From positions 16,408 through 80,407 of the forward strand of contig CAWULT010000005.1 in assembly GCA_963923455.1 (NCBI GenBank): DNA of 64,000 nucleotides, written 5' to 3'. A program made the position numbers and the translations under genes. Below, piece by piece: positions 1 to 9,377 of this stretch. Under the pieces are notes generated by a model. That model had not been told where the DNA came from, searched no databases, and saw nothing but the letters and a program-made list of their open reading frames with translations. Each line of letters begins with the position of its first letter. Within the stretch, counting starts at the first letter, position 1. This DNA comes from CAWULT01 sp963923455. Lineage in GTDB: Bacteria > Acidobacteriota > Vicinamibacteria > Vicinamibacterales > UBA2999.

Positions 1-1
1 C

Positions 2-949
2 GCCACGCTGGCGGTCGAGCTCAGCAACTGGCGGTCGTCCGGCCTGCGCATCGCCGGTTTCGTGGCCAACGACGGCTCGCCGTCGAAGGGCGAAAGTCTT
101 CCGGTGCTCGGCGATGTACGCGACATCCGCCGCCTGGTCGAGGCGCACGGAATCGAGGACCTGATCGTCGCCATCACCGCCCTCAAGCGGGAGGAACTGC
201 TCCTGCTGTGCGAAGAGGTGAACGCGCTGCCTGGCGTGCACCTGCGGCTCAGCTCGGGCGTCTACGAACTGCTGACGACCGGGCTCACCGTACAGACCAA
301 GGGAAGCGTGCCCCTCGTCAGCTTGAACAAGGTGCGGCTGCGTCCCGGCGAGGCGTTCGTCAAGTCCACGCTCGAGTACTCGCTGACCATCCTGGGGCTG
401 CTGTTCACGTGGCCGTTCTTCCTCCTGATCGCGGTCCTCGTGCGGCTCGACTCGCCAGGGCCGATCCTGCACCGGCGCCGGGTGCTCGGCGTGTCCGGCC
501 ACCAGTTCGACGCGTTCAAGTTCCGGACCATGTACGTCAATGGGAACGAGATGCTCCACGATCGGCCGGATCTGCTCAAGCAGCTGCAGTCGGATCACAA
601 GCTCAAGGAGGATCCGCGGGTGACCCGCATGGGGCGCTTCCTCCGCAAGTTCAGCCTCGACGAGTTGCCGCAGCTGTTCAACGTGCTGCGCGGTGAGATG
701 GGGCTCGTCGGCCCCCGGATGATCACCGCGGAGGAAGGCGAGAAGTACGGTCGCCATCGAATGAACCTGCTGACCGTCAAGCCCGGCATCACCGGGTTGT
801 GGCAGGTGTCCGGCCGATCCGACCTGTCGTACGACGAACGGGTGCAGCTCGACATGTACTACATCCGCAACTACAGCGTCTGGATTGACCTGCAAATTCT
901 GTTCGTCCAAACGATTCCAGCGGTCATCAAGGGCCGCGGCGCCTACTGA
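2..949 (+). CDS. Undecaprenyl-phosphate sugar phosphotransferase (5' end outside window)
   Basis: Initiating enzyme: transfers a sugar-1-phosphate onto undecaprenyl phosphate at the inner membrane. The reading frame is open to the left edge, so the N-terminus (usually several membrane helices) is missing; a GTG at 62 is internal to the domain and probably not the start. The visible part begins with a nucleotide-fold region, then one hydrophobic helix, then the bacterial sugar transferase catalytic domain. That domain shows the DSPGP motif after the helix, KFRTM, SLDELPQLFNVL, GLVGPR and a C-terminal PGITGLWQVSGRS block. This architecture is that of the WcaJ/WbaP/EPS-type PHPT enzymes. The next gene starts 35 bases downstream in the same direction. 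The sugar specificity cannot be read from sequence. Confidence 0.93.
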   Translation, partial: ATLAVELSNWRSSGLRIAGFVANDGSPSKGESLPVLGDVRDIRRLVEAHGIEDLIVAITALKREELLLLCEEVNALPGVHLRLSSGVYELLTTGLTVQTKGSVPLVSLNKVRLRPGEAFVKSTLEYSLTILGLLFTWPFFLLIAVLVRLDSPGPILHRRRVLGVSGHQFDAFKFRTMYVNGNEMLHDRPDLLKQLQSDHKLKEDPRVTRMGRFLRKFSLDELPQLFNVLRGEMGLVGPRMITAEEGEKYGRHRMNLLTVKPGITGLWQVSGRSDLSYDERVQLDMYYIRNYSVWIDLQILFVQTIPAVIKGRGAY

Positions 950-983
950 GTACACGTCAGCCCGAGCAACCTTCGCTCATCCG

Positions 984-2153
984 ATGAAAGTGCTCTTCCT
1001 CTCGCGCTGGTATCCGTACCCGGCCGACAACGGCTCGAAGCTCCGGGTGTCGGCACTGCTGCGCGGCTTGTGCGAGCGCCACGAGGTCACGCTCATCAGC
1101 TTCTGCAACCCCGACGAGCCGCGCGAAGACGGACCGGCCGAGGGGCCGCGTCCGGTCCGGGTCGAGGCGTGCCCGTTCCGTGAGTTCGAACGCGGCAGCC
1201 GGCGCGCCCTGCTCGGCTACCTGAGCGGCACGCCGAGGTTCCTGGTGGACACCCACAGCACCGAGATGGAGGCGCGCATTCGCCAGGCGGTCGCCACGAC
1301 CCGCTTCGACCTGGTGATCGCGTCCCAGCTGTCGATGGCCGCCTACCACGACGCGTTTCCCGACATTCCCGCGGTCTTCGACGAGGTCGAACTCGGGGTG
1401 TACTGGCCGGAAGCGGCCGGGACCTCGTGGGCGCGCGCCCGTCATCGCCTGACCTGGGCCAAGCACAGCCGATTCATGGCGCGGCTGCTCCAGCGATTCG
1501 CGTTCGCGACGGTTGCGTCGGAAGCCGAACGGACTCTCGTGGCGCGGGCCGCGCCCGGGTACGGCGCCGTGCACGTCGTGCCCAATACGGTCGACACCAG
1601 CCCAGACGGCCCCGAAGTCGGGCGGCGTCCAGAGTCGTTGATCTTCACTGGGTCGATGCGCTTCGCTCCGAACCGCGATGCGATGCACTGGTTCGTGCGA
1701 GAGATCTTTCCGCGGGTTCGGGCCCGGGTGCCGGGTGCGACGCTGACGATCACGGGCGATCCCGGCCCCGAGCCTCCGCCCGAGACCGAAGGCGTTGCAC
1801 TGGCCGGGCGAGTGCCCGATGTGCGTCCCCTGCTTGCGTCCTCGGCTGTGAGCCTGGCGCCGATCAGGACCGGGGGAGGCACGCGGCTCAAGATTCTGGA
1901 GGCGATGGCGCTCGGCACGCCGGTCGTGTCGACGACCAAAGCGGCAGAGGGACTGGACGTGCGGAACGGGGAGCACCTGCTGCTGGCCGATACGCCCGAA
2001 GATTTCGCGGCCGCCGTCGAGCGGCTATTGCGCGATCAGGGCGAGGCGCGGGCGATGGCGGCGCGCGCACGAGAACTGTTCAAGGCGAAGTACGGCGCCG
2101 ACGTCGTCGTGGGGAACTTCCTGCGTCTGGTGGAGCATGCGGTTGCGGCCTGA
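984..2153 (+). CDS. Glycosyltransferase family 4 (GT-B), XrtA-EPS type
   Basis: Cytoplasmic GT-B enzyme of 389 aa that should add an early sugar to the lipid-linked acceptor. I chose ATG 984 because it places the first beta strand (MKVLFLSRWYPYPADNGS) at the N-terminus; the frame extends upstream but overlaps the previous gene. The C-terminal half has the GT4 donor-site pattern: FTGSMRFAPN, then GGGTRLKILEAMALGTPVV with the E-x7-E-like glutamates. It resembles the glycosyltransferase that commonly sits beside the sugar transferase in exosortase-associated EPS loci. It overlaps the next gene by 17 bases, consistent with one operon. Confidence 0.88.
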   Translation: MKVLFLSRWYPYPADNGSKLRVSALLRGLCERHEVTLISFCNPDEPREDGPAEGPRPVRVEACPFREFERGSRRALLGYLSGTPRFLVDTHSTEMEARIRQAVATTRFDLVIASQLSMAAYHDAFPDIPAVFDEVELGVYWPEAAGTSWARARHRLTWAKHSRFMARLLQRFAFATVASEAERTLVARAAPGYGAVHVVPNTVDTSPDGPEVGRRPESLIFTGSMRFAPNRDAMHWFVREIFPRVRARVPGATLTITGDPGPEPPPETEGVALAGRVPDVRPLLASSAVSLAPIRTGGGTRLKILEAMALGTPVVSTTKAAEGLDVRNGEHLLLADTPEDFAAAVERLLRDQGEARAMAARARELFKAKYGADVVVGNFLRLVEHAVAA

Positions 2154-4677
2154 CGCCGTGAACGGCCGCGGCCACGGGCGGCGGCTCTCTCCGGGCGTCG
2201 CCGTGTGCGCAGCTGCCGGCCTGACGGTCGCCCTGGCGGGCGTGGGGGCGGCGGTGAGCGTCGTGCGCGCGCAGGCGCGGCCCGCCGGTACGGGAGCGGC
2301 CGGGCCGGGCCCGCGTTCGGTCTCGGCCGAACCGGAGGCATCGCCGCTCCGCATCGAAATGCTCCGGTCGGAGCCGGCCGGTGACGTGCCGCGCTACGGC
2401 AAGTTCGAAGTGAGCTTCACCATAGCCGGAACGGCGGCATCGATGCTGCAGTGGCCTCACGACGCGTCGCCGCCGCGCGGCGTGCCTGCCGGGGTCGGCA
2501 TCTCGGTGGACGCCGTGTTCGCGGACCCGTCTGGACGCGAGTACCGCCAGCCGGCGTTCTACTACCAGCATTTCGAGGACGACGTGCGGAATGGCCGGGA
2601 CTGGCGGTACCCGACCGACCGGTTCGAGTGGAAGGTCCGGTTCGCGCCGAACCGCCCCGGGGCCTGGAAGTACAAGCTGGTCGCGCGTGATCGTCGGGGC
2701 TCGGCCGAGACGGAGTGGAAGAGCCTCACGGTCGTCCCGTCCGCCAGTCACGGCTTCGTGCGGGTGAGCCAGGCCGACCGGCGCTACTTCGAGTTCGATG
2801 ACGGCGCCTTCTTCTCGGGGCTCGGGTTGCAGGTGCCGGAGCATCTCGACGCGCCGGTCACGCGGGGCGCCCCCCTGTATCAGCGCCTGCAGGCCAACGG
2901 TATCAACTTCGCCCGTCTCTGGATCAGCTCGCTGTTCGGCGCCTCGTGGACGCCGTGGGTGGGTGGCCGCAACCAGTACGGCGGCTACCTCCCGATCTCC
3001 GGAATCGTGCCGTTCCGTTCGGGGCCGCAGGACGAGGGCACGCTGGTGTTGCGGCTCGACTACGAGGCTGGCGGCGATACGGGCTGGTTCGATGCGTGCC
3101 GGCTGCAGTGGGCCGACGAGGCCGAGGCCGTCAAGCCGAACACCCGTTACCGCGTGCGAGCGGTCTACGCAGGGCGCGGCATCGTGGGGCCGCGCGCGGG
3201 GCAGAGCCCACGGTTCGGGTTCGTGGTCAAGATGGGCGGGATGTTCCCGAACTGCTACGAGCCCGGGACCAGCCAGGTGGTGTCGTCGTACGGCAGCACC
3301 AGCGATGGGTGGTCGCAGGTGGACGGCACCTGGTTCTCCGGTAACCGGCAGTTCCTGCCGAAGATTCACCTGGCACTCGAGAACGTCCGGGCCGGCGCGG
3401 CGCTCGTGCGGTCGGTGTCGGTGCGCGAAGTTCGCCCTGATGGAGCAGAGGGGCCCGAGGTGTTGACGCGACCGTCGATGGAGGCGCACCTCTACGTGCC
3501 TCAGGCGCGCGCGCACGCCTTCGACACCATTCTCGAGCAGGCCGAACGGCAGGGCGTGTACTTGAAGCTCGTCGTCATGGAAAAGGGCGACGAGATGTAT
3601 CAGAAGTTCGCCGACGACGGATCGTTCGTCACCGACCAGGACAACGCCAACGGCGTCTACGGAACGGCCCGCGTCGTGAACCGCACACGGTGGCTGCAGC
3701 AGGCGTGGTGGCGGTACCTGCAGGCCCGATGGGGGTATTCCCCGGCCGTGCACTCGTGGGAGCTGCTGAACGAGGGCGACCCGGCGTCGACGCGGCACTA
3801 CGAGCTGGCCGAGGCCTTTGGACAGTTCATGCACTACCGCGTGTTCGGGGTGGAGCCCGGTGCCGGTTTCGATCACCCGGACGACCACCTGGTCACGACG
3901 TCGTTCTGGCACTCGTTTCCGGCGGCGGCCTTCTGGGCCAACGCTGCGTATCCCCACGTCGATTACGCGGACCTGCACGCCTACGTGAGCACCTCGACGG
4001 CGTCGCCGGCCGAGAAGCAGCAGATGCAGTCCGACACCGCCTTCTATCACCTCTGGCACAGCCGCCTGGTGGCCGCCGCCAGGGTCGGCAAGCCTGTGGT
4101 CAGGGGCGAGGCCGGACTCGATACACCCGGCAGGCAGGACGAACAAGTCCTTGGAGTACAACGAGATCGAACAGGCCAGTGGCTCCACGACTTCCTGTGG
4201 GCGGGGCTGGACTCCGGGGCGTTGCACGAGGTGTACTGGTGGCGGTCCCACGTCTGGAACGGCCAGGCAGACCATCGCGGCGTCTACAAGTCCGTCGGGC
4301 AGTTTCTCGACGCGCTCGACCTGAACAAGGGCGGCTATAGCGACTGGGGTGGCAGCGTCAGCAGTCCCGCTCTTCGCGTCGTCGGGCAGAAGAACGCCGG
4401 GGCCGGAGCGATGCACCTCTGGATTCAGAACACTGGCCACACCTGGCGGAGCGTCCTCGACGGCCGGCTGGTGGAGCCTGCGTCCGGCACCGTCCGCGTG
4501 CCGGGCTTCCGCCCGCGCGCCAGCTTCGACGTCGAGTGGTGGGACACCTACGCGCCCCAGAAGACCGTCGTGTCACACGAGACGGTCAGCGCGGATCCGA
4601 GCGGCACCGTCAGTCTGGCCGTGACCGCGCTCGAAACCGACGTCGCCGTGATGCTGCGCCCCAGGGGCGCCGCCTGA
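2137..4677 (+). CDS. Secreted DUF5060-type glycoside hydrolase-like protein (paralogue 1)
   Basis: 846 aa. An N-terminal hydrophobic stretch (about residues 18-47) ending near VVRAQA looks like a signal peptide, so it is probably periplasmic or extracellular. Residues about 80-200 form a DUF5060-like beta-sandwich (KFEVSFTIAGTA, WKVRFAPNRPGAWKYKL). A TIM-barrel-like region follows with WELLNEGDP, whose NE pair looks like a clan-A acid/base, and KPVVRGEAGLD, a candidate nucleophile Glu; the C-terminus is a small beta domain. It is clearly homologous to the minus-strand protein at 46095-48752. Likely role: trimming or remodelling the exported polymer. Substrate unknown. Its start overlaps the preceding GT gene, so it is translated within the assembly operon, which is unusual for a secreted hydrolase. 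Confidence 0.8.
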   Translation: MRLRPDAVNGRGHGRRLSPGVAVCAAAGLTVALAGVGAAVSVVRAQARPAGTGAAGPGPRSVSAEPEASPLRIEMLRSEPAGDVPRYGKFEVSFTIAGTAASMLQWPHDASPPRGVPAGVGISVDAVFADPSGREYRQPAFYYQHFEDDVRNGRDWRYPTDRFEWKVRFAPNRPGAWKYKLVARDRRGSAETEWKSLTVVPSASHGFVRVSQADRRYFEFDDGAFFSGLGLQVPEHLDAPVTRGAPLYQRLQANGINFARLWISSLFGASWTPWVGGRNQYGGYLPISGIVPFRSGPQDEGTLVLRLDYEAGGDTGWFDACRLQWADEAEAVKPNTRYRVRAVYAGRGIVGPRAGQSPRFGFVVKMGGMFPNCYEPGTSQVVSSYGSTSDGWSQVDGTWFSGNRQFLPKIHLALENVRAGAALVRSVSVREVRPDGAEGPEVLTRPSMEAHLYVPQARAHAFDTILEQAERQGVYLKLVVMEKGDEMYQKFADDGSFVTDQDNANGVYGTARVVNRTRWLQQAWWRYLQARWGYSPAVHSWELLNEGDPASTRHYELAEAFGQFMHYRVFGVEPGAGFDHPDDHLVTTSFWHSFPAAAFWANAAYPHVDYADLHAYVSTSTASPAEKQQMQSDTAFYHLWHSRLVAAARVGKPVVRGEAGLDTPGRQDEQVLGVQRDRTGQWLHDFLWAGLDSGALHEVYWWRSHVWNGQADHRGVYKSVGQFLDALDLNKGGYSDWGGSVSSPALRVVGQKNAGAGAMHLWIQNTGHTWRSVLDGRLVEPASGTVRVPGFRPRASFDVEWWDTYAPQKTVVSHETVSADPSGTVSLAVTALETDVAVMLRPRGAA

Positions 4678-4711
4678 TTTTCGTTTCATGAAGACGAGAG
4701 GACAAGCACCC

Positions 4712-5860
4712 ATGCGCCGTCAATTCTTCTTCGCGCTGTGCGTCGGTCAGCTATGGGCCGGGCCGGCCTGGGCCCAGGCCACCGCGGGCTCGTCGGGCCA
4801 GTCGTCGACGTCGACGACCACCTCCTCGACGTCGTCTGGCACGTCGTCGGCCACCGTAACCGCTCCGGGCGCGATGGCGGAGGCCGTGTTCACCAACTTG
4901 AGCGGCTTCTCGGAAGACTATCGGGTCGGGGCGGGGGACCTGCTGGACATCCAGGTGGTCGGGCACAGCGACCAGAATCAATCCCTTCGCGTCGCGCTGT
5001 CGGGTGACGTCAGCTTCCCCGGCATCGGGCTCGTCTCGGTCGCGGAGAAGACCGTATTCGAGCTCGAAGACATGTTCTCGGATATGTTCCGGCAGAAGGG
5101 CCTGCTGAACGACGCGCAGGTCCTGGTGTCGGTTGCCGAGTTCCAGGCCAAGCCGATCTACGTCTCGGGCGCCGTGGTCAACCCAGGCGAGTTCATCATG
5201 TCGCAGGCGCTCACGGTGGCGGATGCGATTCTGCTCGCGGGCGGGCTCCGGGCCAACGCGTCCGACCATGCGATGCTGCACCGGCGCGTGTCACCCGAGG
5301 GTGATGCTCTGCCGGTTGCCGCGATCACCGAGAATCCCGAGGTCGCCAAGCCGGGCATCGAGATCGTCAAGGTCGACATCCGCCCGGCCAAGGAGGGTCG
5401 GTTTTCGGAACTCGCCATTCCTCTGAAGCGCGGGGACGCGCTGATCGTCACCACACAGCCGATGCACGCCTTCTACGTCGTCGGAGAGGTGAACGAGCCG
5501 AAGAACTACTTCATCCCGCCGGGCCGCACGATGACGGTCAGCCAGGCCATCTCCCAGGCCCAGGGGCCGAGCCCGTACGCGAAGCTGTCGGCCGGCATGT
5601 TGATCCGCCACGACGCGACGGGCAAGCGGCAGGAAATCCTGGTCAACTATGCCGCGATCCTGCAGGGCGAGCAGGCGGACATGCCGATTCAGGAGAACGA
5701 CATCATCTACATCCCTAACAGCAGAGGCCGCCGGTTCACCTACGACCTCGTGGGCATGACGGACCTGATGATGATGCAGCAGTCGTTCGCAATGGGCCGC
5801 CGGATGCAGCGCGGGATACGCGAGCAGGCCTCGCAACAGCAAATGCAGCAGGGCCGCTGA
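4712..5860 (+). CDS. Polysaccharide export protein, Wza/SLBB family (1)
   Basis: 382 aa, outer-membrane/periplasmic polysaccharide export (OPX) protein. ATG 4712 is preferred over ATG 4688 because GAGAGGA lies 9 bases upstream. Signal peptide ends near AWAQA, followed by a Ser/Thr-rich linker. Then comes a Poly_export domain (YRVGAGDLLDIQVVG), an SLBB domain (PIYVSGAVVNPGEF) and a second SLBB domain (HAFYVVGEVNEPKNYF) near the C-terminus. A methionine/glutamine-rich tail ends the protein. No lipobox cysteine is evident. It is followed 9 bases later by a second member of the same family. Confidence 0.92.
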   Translation: MRRQFFFALCVGQLWAGPAWAQATAGSSGQSSTSTTTSSTSSGTSSATVTAPGAMAEAVFTNLSGFSEDYRVGAGDLLDIQVVGHSDQNQSLRVALSGDVSFPGIGLVSVAEKTVFELEDMFSDMFRQKGLLNDAQVLVSVAEFQAKPIYVSGAVVNPGEFIMSQALTVADAILLAGGLRANASDHAMLHRRVSPEGDALPVAAITENPEVAKPGIEIVKVDIRPAKEGRFSELAIPLKRGDALIVTTQPMHAFYVVGEVNEPKNYFIPPGRTMTVSQAISQAQGPSPYAKLSAGMLIRHDATGKRQEILVNYAAILQGEQADMPIQENDIIYIPNSRGRRFTYDLVGMTDLMMMQQSFAMGRRMQRGIREQASQQQMQQGR

Positions 5861-5869
5861 GCGAGCGTC

Positions 5870-6997
5870 ATGAGTGCCACCATGAAGACACTGAACCTGT
5901 GCATCGTACTGCTCTGCTCCGTGGCCGCTTCAGCCACGGCCCAGACGACGCCCAGCCCGGCCGCGGGCGTTACCCAGACCGCCACGTCTTCGCCGGCACC
6001 GGCCTCCGTCAGACAGGCGTCCGACTACCTGGTGGGCCCAGGCGACGTACTCGCCATCTCCGTGTCCGGCCTGCGGGAGTTCGAGCAGAGCGCCCGGGTC
6101 AGCAACTCGGGCCGGATTCGCGTGCCCTACATCGGCGTCATGTTCGTGGCCGGCATGACGACCTTCGGGATCGAGGCGGACGTCGCGCGGCTCATCAAGG
6201 AGCACGAACTGGTGACCGAGCCGACGGTCCGGGCGCGCCTGTCGCAGCGGCGCGCTCGTCCCGTCTACGTGGTCGGCGAGGTGACGACACCGGGACAGTA
6301 CGTGATCACCGGGGACATGTACCTGGTGGACCTCGTCAGCAAGGCCGGTGGCTTCGGCGGCGGCGCCGATGACGTCGGCTATCTCTACCGTCGCGCGCGG
6401 CGGGAGCCGTCGGTGCAGGCGCGGCTGGTCGACGTCGGTCCCGGCGGACGCGCTCCCGCAGGGGCCGCCCCGAAGCCGCCCGCTCCGGTCCCGGTACCGG
6501 AGGCCGCGGTCGCCGGCACGATGCCCGCCTCGCCCGCGCCTCTTGTCTCAGGAGAGGAGGGCGAGATCATCAAGGTCGACATCGCCGGCCTCAAGCTGGG
6601 CACCCGCCCGGAGATGAACCTCCGGCTCGAGGGCGGTGACGTACTCTTCGTGCCGCGCCGCGTGTCCCAGAACTTCTACGTGATCGGGGATGTGTCGGTG
6701 CCCGGAGCGTACGACCTGCCGCGCGACGTCGAGCTGACCGCGGCGCAGGCCATCGTCTACGCGGGCGGCACGCTCCCGCAGGCGAAGACCGGCAAGGCCT
6801 TCCTGATGCGCTACGACGCGGAGGGCCGGCGGGAGGCGATTCCCGTGGACTTCAAGGCCATCCTCGCTGGCAAACAGCAGGACATCCCGGTCAGGAAGGA
6901 CGACATCATCTTCGTTCCGAACAGCGCAGCCAAGACCGTTGGGGTCGGGTTGCTGGACATGCTGCCGACACTGCTGCAGCAGTGGCTGATCTTCTGA
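5870..6997 (+). CDS. Polysaccharide export protein, Wza/SLBB family (2)
   Basis: 375 aa; ATG 5870 and ATG 5882 are both possible and the second leaves a cleaner signal peptide (MKTLNLCIVLLCSVAASATAQT). It has a Poly_export domain (YLVGPGDVLAISVSG), an SLBB domain (RPVYVVGEVTTPGQYVI) and a second SLBB domain (FYVIGDVSVPGAYDLP). A Pro/Ala-rich insert of about 50 residues splits the two SLBB regions. The closing phrase DDIIFVPNSAAK parallels NDIIYIPNSRGR in the preceding protein, so the two are diverged tandem duplicates. Two OPX proteins may form a hetero-oligomer or serve two polymers. Confidence 0.9.
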   Translation: MSATMKTLNLCIVLLCSVAASATAQTTPSPAAGVTQTATSSPAPASVRQASDYLVGPGDVLAISVSGLREFEQSARVSNSGRIRVPYIGVMFVAGMTTFGIEADVARLIKEHELVTEPTVRARLSQRRARPVYVVGEVTTPGQYVITGDMYLVDLVSKAGGFGGGADDVGYLYRRARREPSVQARLVDVGPGGRAPAGAAPKPPAPVPVPEAAVAGTMPASPAPLVSGEEGEIIKVDIAGLKLGTRPEMNLRLEGGDVLFVPRRVSQNFYVIGDVSVPGAYDLPRDVELTAAQAIVYAGGTLPQAKTGKAFLMRYDAEGRREAIPVDFKAILAGKQQDIPVRKDDIIFVPNSAAKTVGVGLLDMLPTLLQQWLIF

Positions 6998-7056
6998 GGC
7001 CACCCGTGCTTTCGACGGGCGATCATCACGCTGGCGCGGGTGCAGACAGGACCGTT

Positions 7057-7689
7057 ATGAACACACAGACACGAGGCAACGATTCCATCAACGGCTACGT
7101 CCGCGAGTTCCAGCGCGCGTTGGAGGGCACTCCGCCGGAGGCCATCCAGGCAACGGTCGAGTGCCTGTTTCGCGCGTGGACGACCGACAACCAGGTGTTC
7201 ATCCTGGGCAATGGCGGCAGCGCCTCGACCGCCTCGCACATGGGGAACGATTTCTCGAAGGCGACGATCGTGGCCGGGAAGCGGAGGATGCGCGTCATCT
7301 CGCTGACCGACAACGTGGCGCTGATGACCGCCTGGGGCAACGACTCGTCGTTCGACGTGATCTTCTCCGAGCAGCTCGAGAACCTGCTGAACGCCGGCGA
7401 CGTCGTTGTCGCGATCAGCGCGAGCGGCAATTCGCCGAACGTGCTACGTGCGATGGAATTCGCGCGGAGGACGGGCGCGGTGACCATCGCGTGGACCGGG
7501 CGCTCCGGCGGCCGTGTGAAGGACCTGGCGGACCACTGCCTGCGGGTGCCCAGCGACGACGTGGGGCTCATCGAGGGCGTGCACCTCGTGATCGATCACA
7601 TCGTCACCGGAGAACTGCGGCGGGCGATCGACGCCAGCGACGTGCGCGTGGCCGACGACCTCCCGGCCACAGCCGGCGCGCGCGCCTGA
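7057..7689 (+). CDS. gmhA: SIS-domain phosphosugar isomerase, GmhA-like (sedoheptulose-7-phosphate isomerase)
   Basis: 210 aa, cytoplasmic. ATG 7057 has GACAGGA just upstream; the longer frame starts inside the previous gene. SIS-domain motifs are visible: ILGNGGSASTASHMGNDF near residue 48 and AISASGNSPNVL near residue 116. The C-terminal EGVHLVIDHI helix is typical of GmhA/DiaA-type proteins. GmhA makes D-glycero-D-manno-heptose 7-phosphate from sedoheptulose 7-phosphate. The HddA-like kinase and HddC-like nucleotidyltransferase 46 kb further on support this role over DiaA or a plain sugar isomerase. Confidence 0.82.
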   Translation: MNTQTRGNDSINGYVREFQRALEGTPPEAIQATVECLFRAWTTDNQVFILGNGGSASTASHMGNDFSKATIVAGKRRMRVISLTDNVALMTAWGNDSSFDVIFSEQLENLLNAGDVVVAISASGNSPNVLRAMEFARRTGAVTIAWTGRSGGRVKDLADHCLRVPSDDVGLIEGVHLVIDHIVTGELRRAIDASDVRVADDLPATAGARA

Positions 7690-7774
7690 TCCACCGCTCA
7701 CGCCCGGGTGACCGCCGGGCGACACCGAACCGGCTCTCCATCGAGCTCGACATCCCACTTCCAGGACAAGTCGC

Positions 7775-9340
7775 ATGGTTTCCGCTCTTCACGATCTGCT
7801 CGTGCAGTCCGCAGCGCGCCTGCCCGACAAGACGTGCCTCGTGCACGGCTCGCAGTCGCTGACCTTCGCCGGCCTCGAGGGGCAGGCGCGGCGCCTGGCG
7901 CAGGTGCTGATCGACGCAGCCGTCCTGCCCGGTGACCGCGTCGCCATCCACCTGGACAAGTCGATCCCGGAGGTGGTGGCCATCCTCGGCACGTCGATGG
8001 CGGGCGCCGTCGGCGTCAATGTCAACGCGCTGCTCAAGGGGCGTCAGGTCCGGCACATCCTGTCGGACAGCGGGGCCAAGGTCCTGATCACGTCCTATCC
8101 ACGCCTGAAGACGCTCGGGACGGAGGTGGCCGGCATCGACACCCTGCGGACGCTCGTGCTCAGCGGCAAGGGCGCCGTGCCGGAGGGAACCTTCGACGGC
8201 CTGCGGATCGTCGACATGACCGCCGCCGATTCCCTGGCAGGCGTCGCCCCGGTGCGACGGATCGACAGCGATCTCGCGGCGATCATCTACACCTCGGGAT
8301 CGACTGGATTGCCCAAGGGCGTGGTGCTGTCGCACCGCAATCTCGTCGCAGGTGCCGAGAGCGTATCGACCTACCTGGGCAATACGAGCGACGACCGCAT
8401 CCTGAGCATCCTGCCCTTCAGCTTCGACTACGGATTCAACCAGCTGACGACGGCCCTTCGGGTGGGCGCGACGATCGTGCTGAAGAATCACCTGAGTGCC
8501 GGAGACACCCTGAGGACGCTGGCGGCCGAGCGCATCACCGGGCTCGCGGGCATCCCCACGCTCTGGTCGGCGCTGCTGCAGGCAGATTGGACTGGCGCGA
8601 CGCTGCCGGACCTTCGGTACATCACGAATTCTGGCGGGCGCTTCGCCGAGCAGCACGTCAGAGAGTACCGGACGCGGCTGCCGCACACGCGCATCTTCCT
8701 GATGTACGGCCTGACCGAGGCGTTCCGCTCGACCTTCCTGGATCCCGATCAAGTGGACGTGCGCCCGAGCTCGATCGGGAAGGCGATCCCGAACGCCGAG
8801 ATCCTCGTGATCAACGATGAAGGCCGGCCGTGCCAGCCGCACGAGGTGGGTGAGCTGGTGCACCGCGGTGCGCACGTCTCGCAGGGCTACTGGAACGCGC
8901 CGGAACTGACCCGCGAGCGCTTCCGGCGCAATCCCCTGCAGCCGCCAAACGTACCCCACGACGAATGGGCCGTCTTCTCCGGCGACCTCGTGACGGCCGA
9001 CGAGGAGGGGTATCTGTACTTCGTCGGGCGCAAGGACCACATGATCAAGACCTCGGGCTTCCGGGTGAGCCCGACGGAGGTCGAGGAGTATTTCTACAAC
9101 ACCGGCCTCGTCCAGGACGCGGTCGCGTTCGGCGCCGATGACCCGGTGCTCGGCGAGCGCATCGTCGTCACCCTGTCCCTTCGCCCGGACGTCACGATGA
9201 CCGGCGACGAACTCCTGGCGACGATCGCACGACAGATGCCCAGCTTCATGGTGCCCAAGGAGATTCGCGTGGTGCCAAGGCTGCCCAGGACGTCGAGCGG
9301 CAAGCTCGATCGGCCGGCCGTCTGCGCGGGCGCGTTCTGA
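7775..9340 (+). CDS. AMP-forming acyl ligase (XrtA-EPS ligase type)
   Basis: 521 aa adenylate-forming enzyme. P-loop IIYTSGSTGLPKGVVLSH lies near residues 169-186, MYGLTEAFRS is the A5 motif, GDLVTADEEGYLYFVGRKD carries the ATP-binding Asp and hinge, and PRTSSGKLDR has the catalytic Lys at the C-terminus. It is followed by an AsnB-type amidotransferase and a carrier protein, the order known from exosortase-associated EPS loci, where this ligase is called acyl-CoA ligase (AMP-forming), exosortase A system-associated. It probably loads the carrier protein at 11369. The acyl substrate is unknown. It is one of two separate ligase/carrier pairs in this operon. Confidence 0.88.
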   Translation: MVSALHDLLVQSAARLPDKTCLVHGSQSLTFAGLEGQARRLAQVLIDAAVLPGDRVAIHLDKSIPEVVAILGTSMAGAVGVNVNALLKGRQVRHILSDSGAKVLITSYPRLKTLGTEVAGIDTLRTLVLSGKGAVPEGTFDGLRIVDMTAADSLAGVAPVRRIDSDLAAIIYTSGSTGLPKGVVLSHRNLVAGAESVSTYLGNTSDDRILSILPFSFDYGFNQLTTALRVGATIVLKNHLSAGDTLRTLAAERITGLAGIPTLWSALLQADWTGATLPDLRYITNSGGRFAEQHVREYRTRLPHTRIFLMYGLTEAFRSTFLDPDQVDVRPSSIGKAIPNAEILVINDEGRPCQPHEVGELVHRGAHVSQGYWNAPELTRERFRRNPLQPPNVPHDEWAVFSGDLVTADEEGYLYFVGRKDHMIKTSGFRVSPTEVEEYFYNTGLVQDAVAFGADDPVLGERIVVTLSLRPDVTMTGDELLATIARQMPSFMVPKEIRVVPRLPRTSSGKLDRPAVCAGAF

Positions 9341-9377
9341 CCCGCCGTCCACCCTTCCCAAGGAATCGAACGACATC

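Noticed and set aside
2080..4440. A 786-codon minus-strand reading frame
   Set aside because: It is antisense to the DUF5060 gene, which has a signal peptide and family motifs; the antisense product shows low-complexity, His/Arg/Pro-rich composition.
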